Below are positions 31,600 through 42,400 of a stretch of 64,000 nt of DNA, piece by piece; within the stretch, counting starts at the first letter, position 1, and each line of letters opens with the position of its first letter. The notes beneath the pieces were generated by a model. The model was not told the DNA's origin and searched no databases. It saw nothing but the letters and a program-made list of their open reading frames with translations. The translations under genes were made by a program, and so were the position numbers. The stretch comes from Agarophyton chilense (taxonomy: Eukaryota > Rhodophyta > Florideophyceae > Gracilariales > Gracilariaceae), in NCBI GenBank assembly GCA_030374765.1, contig JARGXX010000004.1, forward strand, positions 372,001 to 436,000, written 5' to 3'.

Positions 31600-34072
31600 A
31601 AGGAATGACTCACCTTCCTCATTTTCCGGACAGAGAAGACGCTTTCCAGATACGGGAACTCACCATGAGGGACGCAAAGTCCCTGACGCTACGACGACCA
31701 CCGCGGCTGCCTCCACGATGACCTCTCAAAGCACCCCTGCCGGCGTTCCCAGGAACTGGTACCGGCGACGGGGAGCCCAAACGACGCCCGGACGGCTGAA
31801 CGAGGGCACTAAGCACACTACTGTGCGCGACCCTCCGAACGTTACGACCCAGAGAGGACAGAGGCCCGGCCTGTACGAAGGCCTCGTGCGTAGGACCCCG
31901 ACCAGGAGTCGGCCCTCCGGTTTCTTCGTCCCCACGCGGCGACGCAGCGGCCTGCGCCGCCGTCCCCACCGTCGACGGGTCCTCAGCATCCCCCGCCCGG
32001 TCCGGCACCGATGCGCCCGCCACGACGTCAGCCGCTGGGACGCCGGAAACCCCAGGCGCTTCGAAAAATGACCCGGACCGTATCGCCGCTCAGATTCTCT
32101 GCAGCCACTCATGGGCGGAATCATTCGCACGCCCCATTGACAGGTCCAGATGCCCAATGACCTGAGATACAGTGGCGCCACCCGGTTGGATTACAATGTC
32201 CCCGAAGGTATTGACGCGGTGCCGGAGGAGTTCAACGCAGACAGCGCTGACATATGACATTAAGTCGACAGTACTGACCATCTCTGCGCTCAACTGGCTG
32301 GTGAACGCATCCGCGCTGGGCACTCACACCTCAGCCGCCATCTCTAAGGCTTCGACGACCGATTCGGGAGGCTCTTCGTCATTCGCCCGGCAGGCTTCCT
32401 GCAGCGTTCTCAGGGTATCACGCTCCTCGTCGCCGACCGATGCGGATACCTGCACACCGGAACGTCGAAGAACTCCAAGTTGTGCCACCCGTGCATGAAA
32501 CTACCCAAGCCCGAGCGGATTCGCGCTTCGGTCGCGACATGATCACCCCAACGGCGTCGGTTCAGAAAGTAGAGCCTTTCGTACAGAGGGGAAAACATCG
32601 CGAGCTGTAGTATCCGCTGTAACGGAGAGAGCAGACACCTGCGACAGCATTCGGACTGCCGATGGGTCGCTTGCGGCGAAGTAAAAGGGGTGGTAGAGCT
32701 ACAACACCAGCGAGCTGGAAGTGGGGTGTAAGGCCACTACTCGCCAGCGAGGGTGAACAGTGCAACTGTAAAACGTTGATGGAACGTAGGTACGAGACGG
32801 CTAGTGAAGTGGTTGGGGGCTGACTATCTATTATAGCTCGTCCGGATCTCCGGTTAAGGAATCTTAAGCGAAGAACAGAATAGTCATGATGCCCATGTTG
32901 TCTCCTTTACTTGGAGTTGGCGCTCACCTCTGGTACACTATATACTGTGTACCAGGGTGAGTGCCCAAATAAATATATAAATAATACCCAGTGGTCGGCC
33001 ACTTAGCCAAACCACTGTATGGGTATGGTCCCTAATGGACGTCTAGCTACGAAGGGTTGTAAAGCCCTCCACGTGGATCGCCACTACATACGCCGTTTCC
33101 AATATGGCATTCCCCTTGGAAGGGTCGCAACTATGCACGCGCCGTGGAAAGCCACTCGAACCATGACCACACGTGTTCCACTAAGACATTCTGCCTCTAG
33201 GCATCCTATGCGGGATGCCGCTTCATATCACAATGCAAATAATAACACTCACTCATGAGTGCCAACCGTGACTTCGCGAAAAACCAACCTATCGGATTCC
33301 CCGACATAGTAGAATACTACCTGAGCCCCAGAGGGTTACCGTGCGGATCGGTAATACCCTCGTCGGACAGCATGCGCGTGACGAAGTCGCGCATACTAAA
33401 TTGGTAGTCATACTCTTCCGGAAAACGGAGAAACGGCATGTCACAGCTTCCCACCGTCTCGTCACCCTCCCGACCGGTTATTCGCGGAAGATGCCTCCAA
33501 CGCACGCGCCACTCCTCGTGGCGCGTCCGCTTCGGATTCCGGCCGGTGCGTTCGAAGAACGTTCGCTGCGTCGGTATTGCGCCGAACTGCCGCGTGTCCG
33601 AACATCCGCTCCATTCGTCCCCCGAGATCAGCGTCTCAACCGGAAACGGAGGTTCTGTCCCGGTCGGACCACCCCTACGGTCCTGCACGCGTCGCCAGCG
33701 GTGGTCGTGCTCCTACCCAGGGAGCGGGTTTCGAAACAAACCGGGTAAGCCCGCGCCAGGCGCTGGATATCCGAACGGGGGTACCAGCACGCCCGCACCC
33801 ACACGCCCTACCATTTGCGGCTGTATCGCACCGAACAAAAGAAACGAAGGCACGGAAGGATTCCGCACCGACGCCGGCGGAATTCCCGACGGTCGGGCGT
33901 CCCAGATCGCGTAACTGCCACCCTGGGCACCGAACGGAGGCCCTGCGGAAGCTGCATCGTGTGCAGTTACAAGTGCCCGTCGCGGTACCGGTATGTCCGC
34001 GAGGACCGGCGTCGGCTGGCGCCCCACGCTCTCCTCCCGGTCGCAGTTGACAGCCCCGTTGTTGTCGTCCAT
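31600..34072 (-). pseudogene. Element D antisense region, distant relative of the A and E antisense gene
   Basis: This lies on the strand opposite to pol, between the chromodomain and the polypurine tract, exactly where A and E carry their antisense gene. Segments FPEEYDYQF and the Arg-rich block ending RSGLGSFMHGW resemble the VPPEYVFD and RSRFGFLVPY regions of element A. The N-terminal part (from 34072) is Gly/Pro-rich. A family G solo LTR at 32606-33321 interrupts it. It is broken. Homology is by eye and weak over most of its length. Confidence 0.5.
32606..33321. repeat. Solo LTR of family G inside element D
   Basis: About 716 bases colinear with 63020-63739, beginning TGTAGTATCCGC and ending near ATACTACC. 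The flanking five bases are CGAGC (32601-32605) and TGAGC (33322-33326), a target duplication with one difference. No internal sequence is present. Confidence 0.8.
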
Positions 34073-34400
34073 TGTCGAACCGAACGGAAGGACGCAGCCT
34101 CCTGAGTCCGTACTCTTCGTAGCCGCCGTACCGGTCCTCTCTGGAGTTTACGCGTCGCTCTGCCCGGCGAAGAGAAGTGCTTAAATAAGCCGCCGACGAG
34201 CGCTCGCCGACGGGCGTGATATGACGTGTACTCTTGAACGGCTGTGGTACGATATGGACTTCCGAACGGGCCCGTATAACGCGACCAGTCGCTTCTAGCG
34301 CGTTTCGTGTCGGTTCGCAGACGCCACGCCGCGTCCGCTCGGTTTGCACTCAACCAGCTATTGCCTAGGATATTGGCGCTCCGAGGACGTCGCGCACTGC

Positions 34401-34412
34401 AGGAGGGGGGTC
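34401..34412 (+). other. Element D polypurine tract
   Basis: AGGAGGGGGGTC abuts the 3' LTR on the plus strand, as expected for plus-strand priming. Confidence 0.7.
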
Positions 34413-35844
34413 TGTAGTATAGTGGATCCGAGCGGGTTGTCAGGTAAGAAGGGCGTGGTCAGGAATGATTGCAAGTGGCCTGGTTGCACACGTGTCCGAA
34501 GATGGCACGCCGGACGGACATGTACAGTAGGTTACCACGTAGCATAGTTGTAGATAGTTGGCGCACCCCACCTCGTGATATTTTCGCCACGTGGGTGCAG
34601 GCGCCACTACGGACTGTAATCCAGGTTGCAGCTCGGAGGTGCACACTACTTATGCACCCCCGCTCCCCGCCACCCTCCAAACAGTAAAGGGTAAGCACCA
34701 CCGTCCCAATCTAAGTATCGTTTCTATAGCAGACCTGAAGCGTTACTCCGTACGGAATATCTACAGGTGTGAAGAGCAACGTCCTCCAGGGAGGTTTTTG
34801 GGGACTTAAGTATTTTCCGGAGCCTCCGGCGTGCAACCTCGTTATGAGTAGGAGTAATCCGTTTTCACAGCGATGGCCGGAACGCCGGTGATGCACCGGC
34901 GGGACCGGGTGCCATACACGTGGCCGCAGCGCCCGCGCGACACGTGGCCGCCAGATTGGCCCCTTTGTTAGACGGACATTTAGCTATTTAGGATAGACTT
35001 TATTTATTCTATTCTACGGTGACTAAAGTACTTAGGCCGCCGGCCTCGCGGCCGCCGGTCCAGTAAAGTCTCCCGAACAAGGGTGATCTTGGTCTTCCAG
35101 ATCTTGGCTCTGGGTCGAACCGCCTGCGCGGATATACAACTCCTTACGGAGGGATTTCCCGTGGTGCACGGCTTCCCAACCCCCTTGGACGTTCAAGCAG
35201 CCTTCGTTTGTTGGGTATCTATTCCCACTTTCGTTGTTCCGCCCGTGTATACGGTTTGCTACACCTGGCAGTGCCGGCTATTCCCGAGTCCCCTCTTGCG
35301 ACTCGTGGTCAACCTCGCCCTCTTGCCTCCGTTCCCATTTTCCTTCTCTTTTCCTCCCCTTCATTGGGCAATTCCCGCTCTTGCGGCTCACACTGACACA
35401 TCTCGTGCTCGCCACTCTCGTGGGTTTTGCCTCCTCAGAGGATACGCAAGCACCACTTCGGCGGATATTCTCGGCTTCTTCCAGCCTCCCTGCGCCCGTC
35501 GCGACGGTTCGGCTCCGACTTACACCCGGCATTGCGCGCCGATCCCTGGGAGGGCTCTACCGCTCCGGTTACCTCGTGAGAGGAAGATCCGGACGTCTTC
35601 GTAGGTTTTCCCCCTTGGGGGCATTGTCCTACACGGTGTACAAGCCATTCGGACTCTTCGCGCGTACCTCGATCGTGCCTGACGTTCCCAACCGCCCACT
35701 CTCCCTACGACCGCCCGGTACTGGCGCTTGTCTCCACGCGTCACCGTTCCCCGGCCGACCTCGTGTGACACGCACGCCCCGCTTACGGACTGCGCATACG
35801 TCGCGCCTCTACGAATTTTACACGCCTTTCGGCGCTATCTCACA
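34413..35844 (+). repeat. Element D 3' LTR
   Basis: A 1432-base LTR whose two ends match the shorter 5' LTR. TGTAGTATAG to CTATCTCACA. The adjacent AAAAC completes the target duplication. Confidence 0.88.
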
Positions 35845-35849
35845 AAAAC

Positions 35850-36560
35850 AGCTGTTCCATATGCATGTTCTGATTCAAAAGGCTGTACATCTGGTTGCGT
35901 AGCTCCCATCGTGATTTCTATTTTGAGAATAATTCCACTCCTTCCACAACACACTGTCTTTAATTCACAACCATTTTCAGGTTTCCTATCAAGAGCAGTG
36001 TAGTGTGGAAGTCCAATTTCAATCCAGTTAACTCCAAGTCCATACCAACGTGACATACTTTTGGTCCACGCACAAAGTGTGTGACGGAGTTACGAACGAT
36101 TTCTGATGGTCCTTTATAGCTTTCAAAAACTCAGAAATGAATGGCCACCTGCACTCTTCTGATTTCTGATCGTTTTCAGAGCCACTGAAAACGATGAATT
36201 GCGGTATATGTTCAAACCTATTTCCTGACATGATATTTCCGAGCTGCGGAGATTCGGTATATTTAGAAAACGTTTCTTTAGACCAAAGCGATCTTCTATT
36301 TGAAAACTCGAAGCGTGTCATTAACACCGTCAAACCGAAAAACTTCAAAATTCACCTCCTTTTGTCTGCTTTAAGCCTTTTTTTCGAGCTGAGAGTTGGT
36401 AGATCGAACTGGTTTTTCCAAATGAGCTACAGGAAGCATTCATATGAAGAAATCGTATGGAGAGAGTCCCAAAAGTGCATTAATGGCGGGGATATAATCT
36501 CCAACAGTTCCCGTGACTTTCCATTGATGCATTTGCACTGGACCATTCTGAGTCAAGGAT
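35850..36560 (-). pseudogene. piggyBac-like transposase, N-terminal half
   Basis: The minus strand encodes KFFGLTVLMTRFEFSNRRSL and IMSGNRFEHIPQFIVFSGS (the helix-rich piggyBac N-domain). Then, in another frame from about 36060, comes MSRWYGLGVNWIEIGLPHY followed by LDRKPENGCELKTVCCGRSG, the start of the DDE domain. A likely earlier block containing SPYDFF lies at about 36430-36470 in yet another frame. Together with 22756-23690 this makes one transposase gene split by element D. The RKPENGCE-type sequence is a piggyBac subgroup I associate with algae and stramenopiles (from memory, not checked). Confidence 0.8.
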
Positions 36561-38849
36561 ACATTTTCATTTGTTCATTTCGTCGAATAAACATCCACAA
36601 ATCTGTCTTGCATGTCACTTATTATCACAGTAGAAGGGCTCAACGGATTCATTGTGTGACATTGATCGCCATCCGTGACAGTATTTTGCTCTTCATTGTT
36701 CAAAACTGCATTAGTAATAGCAGCACCATTTATCTTCACGTTTAAATTGATGGCTTCTTGAGCAGTTTCCTGAACCGTGACATGACCGACGGCGTTTACA
36801 TTGCAAAGTTTGAGAGTGCATATTTTCTCGCGACCACGTAGCTCGAAGTTTATTGTGACAAAAGTGTGTCTTCAATTATTTTTGACAACAACGTCCACTT
36901 TTGTAACACTTCCGCTCACCAGTTTCGTTTTCTATTGCGTGCCAAAGAAGCGTTTACAATCGCTCTCTGATGTGGTGATACGTGCGCGGGTGTGTACTCT
37001 GTTTTGCACTACATGACGGGGATCCATTGATGATGACATATTTGATAAATAATGAAAGAATGAAGTAAAGATGATGTGGTTTACGGGTTGTGCACGATCA
37101 TTCGTGATTTTTGAGGTTGACCCCAGAGAAGAAGATAGTGTTGAAAACGTCTAGGCACAAAAATTTAAGGAAATAGACAAAGTTTACAAAAATTATCGAT
37201 GTTGTAATTTTGGCCTCATATGAGGCCAGTGGTCGTATAGACACTAGGTAAGGCTGTTCCAAGCCTTAGTTTAGATATATAGCTTGAAGTGGTTAAGTCC
37301 ACGGCGCTCTGCTCTCTTTAACCCAGCGCTACATTACAAGAAGCTTCACCGTTAAACTCTGACGACTCTCTGACAAAGGCACGGCCCGCCACAATTAAAA
37401 CAAACGTTATCAGGAACTACATATTACCGCAAAACGACTCACAAAGACTTTACTTACGTACGGTGCGACTACCACGCAACTTGAGTCGACAACAAACGAT
37501 AAAACAGACCCATCAAACAGACTGCCAATCCTCAACATTTCCTCACAAACATTGGGCCGTAAAAAGAGAATTTGGGGGCTTTCAATATACTCTACACTTC
37601 AAAAAATCGACAGGGGTTCATTTAAAAGTATGCTTGTGACCACATTGTTTGGCATGGTATAAGGAGCTTGGAATGATTTTATATTTAAGCTGTTGGGACG
37701 TTTACGACCCAAACCGAGATATCATGAAGTTTGTAAACCATTTCATGGACTTCAGCATGATACAGTATCATTGTAGCGTCAAAACGGCATTGTCAGACAC
37801 TTTATGAATATTGTTTGAGAAGAGCAAGTCATCAACACGAAATTGTCAACGAAAAGAGTATCTTTTGAGAGCTTTGCCTGGTTTTCCCGAATGTATATCA
37901 ACACCGAATCATTGTTGTTTTTGGTCTCTTGGATATTGGTTTGCTACTCGATATGCTAGTTCACCACCCACGAAAAATGAGCCGTAAACACGGTCCCTAC
38001 CAGTAACTTGGTGTGTTTTCCAGTTACATAAAATGTCGTTGATAACGTTGAGTCATAAAACCTTGCCTCTTTGTCGAGCAAACTAAAGTTGTGGTAATGT
38101 TTTGTCAACAACCTGCACTGGGGTCACTAGAGCCATCTTCAGTAGCACTTTGTAAAATACAAAAACTTGATCAAAATTGTACAAGGGTCTATTTTTCAAA
38201 GCCACAAAACTACAAAAGAGAGAGTTTTTATATCACTAAAACAGATTGTCGTGCTAGGTTGGAATTATTTACGGTAGATCTGTTGCAAATGAAAAGGACG
38301 AAGCAGAAAGAGACAACAACACCACCAAAACAGACAACGTTATTGGCCACAGCAGTGCACGAAAACAGGTGGAATTATAACAATTGATGTTATTTAGTTT
38401 TCAGGCGGGCTCTAATAGTTGCAATGAAAGCATGCAGTGGTCGCAACATCAGCAGGAAGCGTCAGGTGCTGTATCAATCGTTTGGAGTAGAACAACTGTT
38501 ATATCAGCCATTGTCGACACTGATATGTTCCCTTGCATCCCTCTTTTGTGGCTTTGAAGGGTGTGACGAAGATGAGCACGAGATGCAGGTGGCGGCATAA
38601 AAGTCTAGGATCGAGCCGTGCTGCTCTCGGTTCTTCAAAACTTTGTACAATTGTAGTTGGGTTTCAAGGTACAAAGGTGCAAGTTTACCTGCTCCAAGAC
38701 TCGGGTCGTTGATCGTTCCATTTTGAGCTTTATATGCTTTATTTGTACAATACGTTGTTCTCGTCCGTTTGTCTTTCCACTTCTTCCGAAGATTGGACCA
38801 CAGCCAACGTCGCCGTCGCCGTCGGCTGGACAACAAGAGCTGCTTCTCC
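36561..38849. other. No supported gene
   Basis: AT-rich sequence. The left 500 bases probably include the rest of the piggyBac 5' region. Open frames at 36194-36745 (plus) and 38504-38992 (minus) show no motif and look like chance. Confidence 0.4.
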
Positions 38850-39928
38850 TCGCTCGCCAAAGTTAGCAAGAAAAACCCCTTATATCTCGAGAGTCTCGAG
38901 TCGAGATGAGTCAGGAAGACCTTTCCGTTTTTGAAAACCAGCCGGAAAAACCAGCAACCCCACGCCTCCTCCAAGCTCAACCCCTCCCACACAACACAGC
39001 AAAGAATCGAAAGAATAGAGCGTTACTCTCAACACCCCATACGCCCTGCTGGACACAGCGACGTGTCATCAATGGCCCCTCCTCCAAGTGCAAACCCCAC
39101 TCGGAACTGTCGGGATGCCTCGACGTTAGCCCACAAAAGCATCGCAAGCAAAATTCAAAACAAAAAATGGCCCAGTGAAAACGCGCAAATGCAACTAACA
39201 GAACGACGCTTCGTCTCCCACATCCCTTTGTATTCCCTATTTGCTGTGCCTTGATGGCTATGCCTTTCTTCCACCACGTGCCTCCAACAAACCCTCGTTA
39301 CTCTTGCTTGTGACCTTTTGTTCACATCCGTCTTTGTTGCCGTCAGAAATAGTCCATACTGTATCTCGAAAACGAGGCACATTACCTCCCTACTAACATC
39401 TATCAATCGAGTCGATTGACATTTCGTTGGCTAACTTATCTTCCCTGTCACTGTTATTATCTCGCCTCAGCAGTATAACGTCACGTATTGCGTGTAGCAC
39501 AGCACGTTTCGTTCACCCTCTTTCAAGAGCCGCTGCATAGCTCTCCTTTGTACGTGCAATCAAATATCTTTTGCATTTCTTTGTTTAACACATCATGCTC
39601 GATGCGTTGTCAGTGGGCTTGTGTGACAAAGCATCATAGGCTCCTCCGCGTCTCTCCTGTTTCAATCGCAGCTCGCAAATCGACTTGTTCTTCTTCTTGC
39701 AACCTGTCAGAATGTTGCTCTTTATTGTTGACGAGGATACGTTCCTCAGTTTGCACCAACAACCAAGGAGTGACACTGTTTAAGAATATCGAGAGATTCA
39801 AACTATTTTTCACTACGGATATTGTTGGCAGTTCATTGCTTTGCGATTGTTGATTCATGCCCACCTTGAGCTTCACAACAGGTCTTCCTGTGGGCTTCAA
39901 TCTGACACAATTTGAGAAGAATAACCAC

Positions 39929-40000
39929 TACGTCATTCGAAATGTAGCTTTATTTTCGCAGATGTTTGCCAGAATTGTACATCGTGATCGAGTATAAAAA
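39929..40000 (+). promoter_or_regulatory. Core promoter of lysine-rich secreted protein gene, copy 2
   Basis: CRE-like TACGTCA lies at 39929-39935 and TATAAAAA at 39993-40000. Spacing is as in copy 1. Confidence 0.6.
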
Positions 40001-40141
40001 GGGCGGAGAGTCGCCCGTCGTCTTATGACCTGCACTCACCAGCAACACCAACTCATCGCAAACCAGCCTCCAGCTGCCACACTCCACAGTTCTCATTTCC
40101 ATTCTCGAAACAACACCATTCACACGTTCGACAACTCAACC

Positions 40142-40678
40142 ATGAAGTCTTTTACGCTTTTCTTCTTGTTTGCAGCTTCGCTGTGCCTGGCCTTTGGTTC
40201 CGTGGTCCCCAATGACACGGAGTCCATTGACGAATGTGATGTCCCCTCCGTCGTGGCATACTGTCTCGACATGATTCACCTCGGATCCGAGTATGAGCCT
40301 CCCACGGCCGAAGTGGAGGAATTGAAACATGACGTTGAAGAGGCACCATTGGGGATGTGTCCTTGGGGTGACTGGAATGGAAAAGTATCAGTGGACGATT
40401 GCATGGAAATCCTCAGCATGTACGCAGATCTAGACGATGAGGAGGAAGATATCGAGATCGACTCCAGCGGCCGCTTCTTTAAGAAGATCAAGAAAGCTTT
40501 CAAGAAGGTCGGCAAGAAGATCAAGAAGGGCGTGAAGAAAATCGCAAAGGGCGTGAAAAAGGTTGTGAAAAAGGTTGCAAAGTTCTGCGAGAAGAACAAG
40601 AAAATTTGCCAGAAGGCTGCTGAGATTGGAGTCAAGCTCATCAGCGGCAAGAAGGAGGATGAGCCGAGGTACTATTAA
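40142..40678 (+). CDS. Secreted precursor with acidic prosegment and lysine-rich amphipathic C-terminus, copy 2
   Basis: The 178-residue product is identical to that of copy 1: signal peptide 1-20, acidic four-cysteine prosegment 21-110, Arg111, then a 67-residue region with 25 lysines and Cys149/Cys156. I count five nucleotide differences across the 537 bases, all synonymous third positions (two Val codons, one Glu, one Asp, one Ile). This indicates that both copies are constrained, or that gene conversion acted on the coding part. The promoter, leader and AATAAA are all present, so this copy also looks functional. The upstream ATG at 40025 is not shared with copy 1 and is not used as the start. 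Confidence 0.82.
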   Translation: MKSFTLFFLFAASLCLAFGSVVPNDTESIDECDVPSVVAYCLDMIHLGSEYEPPTAEVEELKHDVEEAPLGMCPWGDWNGKVSVDDCMEILSMYADLDDEEEDIEIDSSGRFFKKIKKAFKKVGKKIKKGVKKIAKGVKKVVKKVAKFCEKNKKICQKAAEIGVKLISGKKEDEPRYY

Positions 40679-40837
40679 TTTGTAGGAGTATAACACTGTT
40701 CAAATTCTTTACAGCGCAAGATTCGCTTTCTGTTGATAACCATGACATGATTATATAATGTTGGTCCGTTTTTGCTGCAAAAAACCGCGGCTTTCCTCGT
40801 TGTTTCGTTTCTGCTTGTGTCTATGATAATAATTTGT

Positions 40838-40843
40838 AATAAA
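40838..40843 (+). terminator. Polyadenylation signal AATAAA for copy 2
   Basis: Same position relative to the stop codon as in copy 1. Confidence 0.5.
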
Positions 40844-41048
40844 TCGAAACATTCACACCTATGGTCCAACTCACTGCTTTTTGTTCTTGTTGTCATTGGT
40901 GAGCTTAGAATCAGCTGCAAGCTTTGGGATACAATTTCCAATGGCCTTGTACTTTGTGTGGTATTGGCTCTTTGCTGGGTAGCAAAATCTGCTTGTCGCT
41001 CTTCCCGTGAGAAAAGCAAATTGGAAAAAATCTGAGCGATGCAATACA

Positions 41049-41063
41049 TTATCCACCATAGTA
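41049..41063. other. Empty site corresponding to element C insertion
   Basis: Here the duplicated sequence runs unbroken through ATTATCCACCATAG. In copy 1 the same point is split by element C (after 3785, resuming at 21426). Confidence 0.8.
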
Positions 41064-41115
41064 TTGAAACTGTTACTGTGATGATAAAGAGAACTGCACC
41101 ACCACAGTCTGTAGC

Positions 41116-41929
41116 AACTTCTGTGCCATATGATCATCCACACATACCGCGGAAAGACCCGCGGCGCAAGGTACTCAAACGAGAATGCTATGCGAACGGT
41201 GCATTAGTACAAAGGCTCGGCCTCCTTCCCTAAGCCAAAACACAAGAACACCTTCGCGAAATCGGTGAGTGCTGCACTTGAATTGCCAAATCTTGAATGA
41301 AGTCGCCAAAGCATTCTTATCAAGGTCTGAAAGGTAACAACAACTGTTCGAACGACATAGAACAGAATTCTATTGTCAGAGGTTTTCATTTTGGTTTGTA
41401 TTTTAGGTCCGTAGAAGATCAAAGAGCTGAATTACGTTTAAAAGATGGCGTTTTCTCTGCTGCTGTGCCACCATAACACAGTGGTTATTCCGCAAGCTGT
41501 CGTCAATGCCATCCAGTGTCTTGCTAGATGTGGTGAATAGGACTCTATTTAGTGACTTTTGTTAGTAATTAGAGTTCAGAATATTCCTATCTGATGTTTA
41601 GTTTGTTCATTGGGAACGGAACATTGCGTTGATGAGCTGTATTGCATTGTAATACATCAGAAACATGCAATCTTTGATTGCTATAAATGCGATTGCAATG
41701 AATTTCATTCCCATCGATGGTAAAGGAACTTGGCATGGAGCACTTGTAAGTGGAGGTAAAGCCTTCTGGCTTGCCGAAATCAGGGATTGTAAATGCTTGG
41801 AAATGATTTTCAATGGACGAAAAAGGTGTTTTATCTTGCTTTGGGCATAATGACGTTTGGGATTGGTGACGTTTGGCGCGCCACTACGTTTGACAACTTA
41901 GATCTCAATGACCCCATGACATTGCTGAG
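41116..41929. other. No supported gene
   Basis: AT-rich. No frame here has recognisable features. Confidence 0.4.
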
Positions 41930-42304
41930 TGATGGAATAAAGTACACCCGAACGTGGATAGTTCTGTGAGGTGTTGACTTGAGTTCGTTTTTCTCGACTC
42001 TGTCTCTGTTCCTCTGTTCTTTTATATTACTTTAAAGCATTTCTAAATTGTTCTAGACGCATATTATTCTGTTCTAAGATAGTTCTTGCCTTTTCTACAT
42101 AAAGCTCTCTAGAAGCTTCTAGAGTCTTCTGCATACTTCTATTACATAAAGCAGTTTCCAGTTGCATTCTGGAACCTTCTAGAGGTTTCCACAACACTGA
42201 GAACATGCCCAGAGGCACACAGGTACACAAATCCACAAGAAGACAGCCTTGAAACTTATATAGTAAAGTGTCAGTGTAATTAGATCTATCTGCACGATCT
42301 AACA
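41930..42304 (-). repeat. Probable Copia-type LTR
   Basis: The minus strand begins TGTTAGATCGTGC, preceded by the purine-rich ATGATGGAGAAT typical of Copia 3' ends. TATATAAG lies near 42256 and several TCTAGA motifs follow. The far end is not defined; 41930 is approximate. Confidence 0.4.
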
Positions 42305-42400
42305 ATTCTCCATCATACTACGATTAAAATACACAATGTACCCTGTCTGAGGGCCGTTCTTACCAGAGGTAGATTCACGGTCGCTCAACCGTTGACGTGA
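42305..42400 (-). pseudogene. Copia-like RNase H remnant
   Basis: The minus strand encodes ESTSGKNGPQTGYIVYFNRS, like the S-x-T-G-Y strand of Copia RNase H, next to the probable LTR. A short fossil fragment; weak evidence. Confidence 0.3.

Larger units (their letters stand above)
23691..35844 (+). mobile_element. Element D: Ty3/gypsy chromovirus fossil inside a piggyBac-like transposase
   Basis: LTRs lie at 23691-24253 and 34413-35844, beginning TGTAGTATAG and ending GCTATCTCACA. The perfect target duplication AAAAC lies at 23686-23690 and 35845-35849. The internal order on the plus strand is primer-binding site, gag, protease, reverse transcriptase, RNase H, integrase and chromodomain, then an antisense region interrupted by a family G solo LTR, a polypurine tract and the 3' LTR. 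It is broken, with perhaps six or more breaks. It shares its primer-binding site and gene order with A and E. Confidence 0.93.
38850..41115 (+). repeat. Segmental duplication, copy 2 (uninterrupted)
   Basis: Colinear with 1530-3785 and 21426-21480. Flanking DNA differs by scattered substitutions and indels (for example a gap near 39410 compared with 2090-2150). The coding part is almost unchanged. Confidence 0.85.

Noticed and set aside
37255-37340. tRNA-like look of the short inverted stretches near AAGGCTGTTCCAAGCCTTA
   Set aside because: No cloverleaf with a proper anticodon arm and T-loop could be drawn.
38504-38992. Minus-strand 162-residue frame
   Set aside because: Low-complexity Arg run and no motif; overlaps the weakly similar start of the duplication without conservation.
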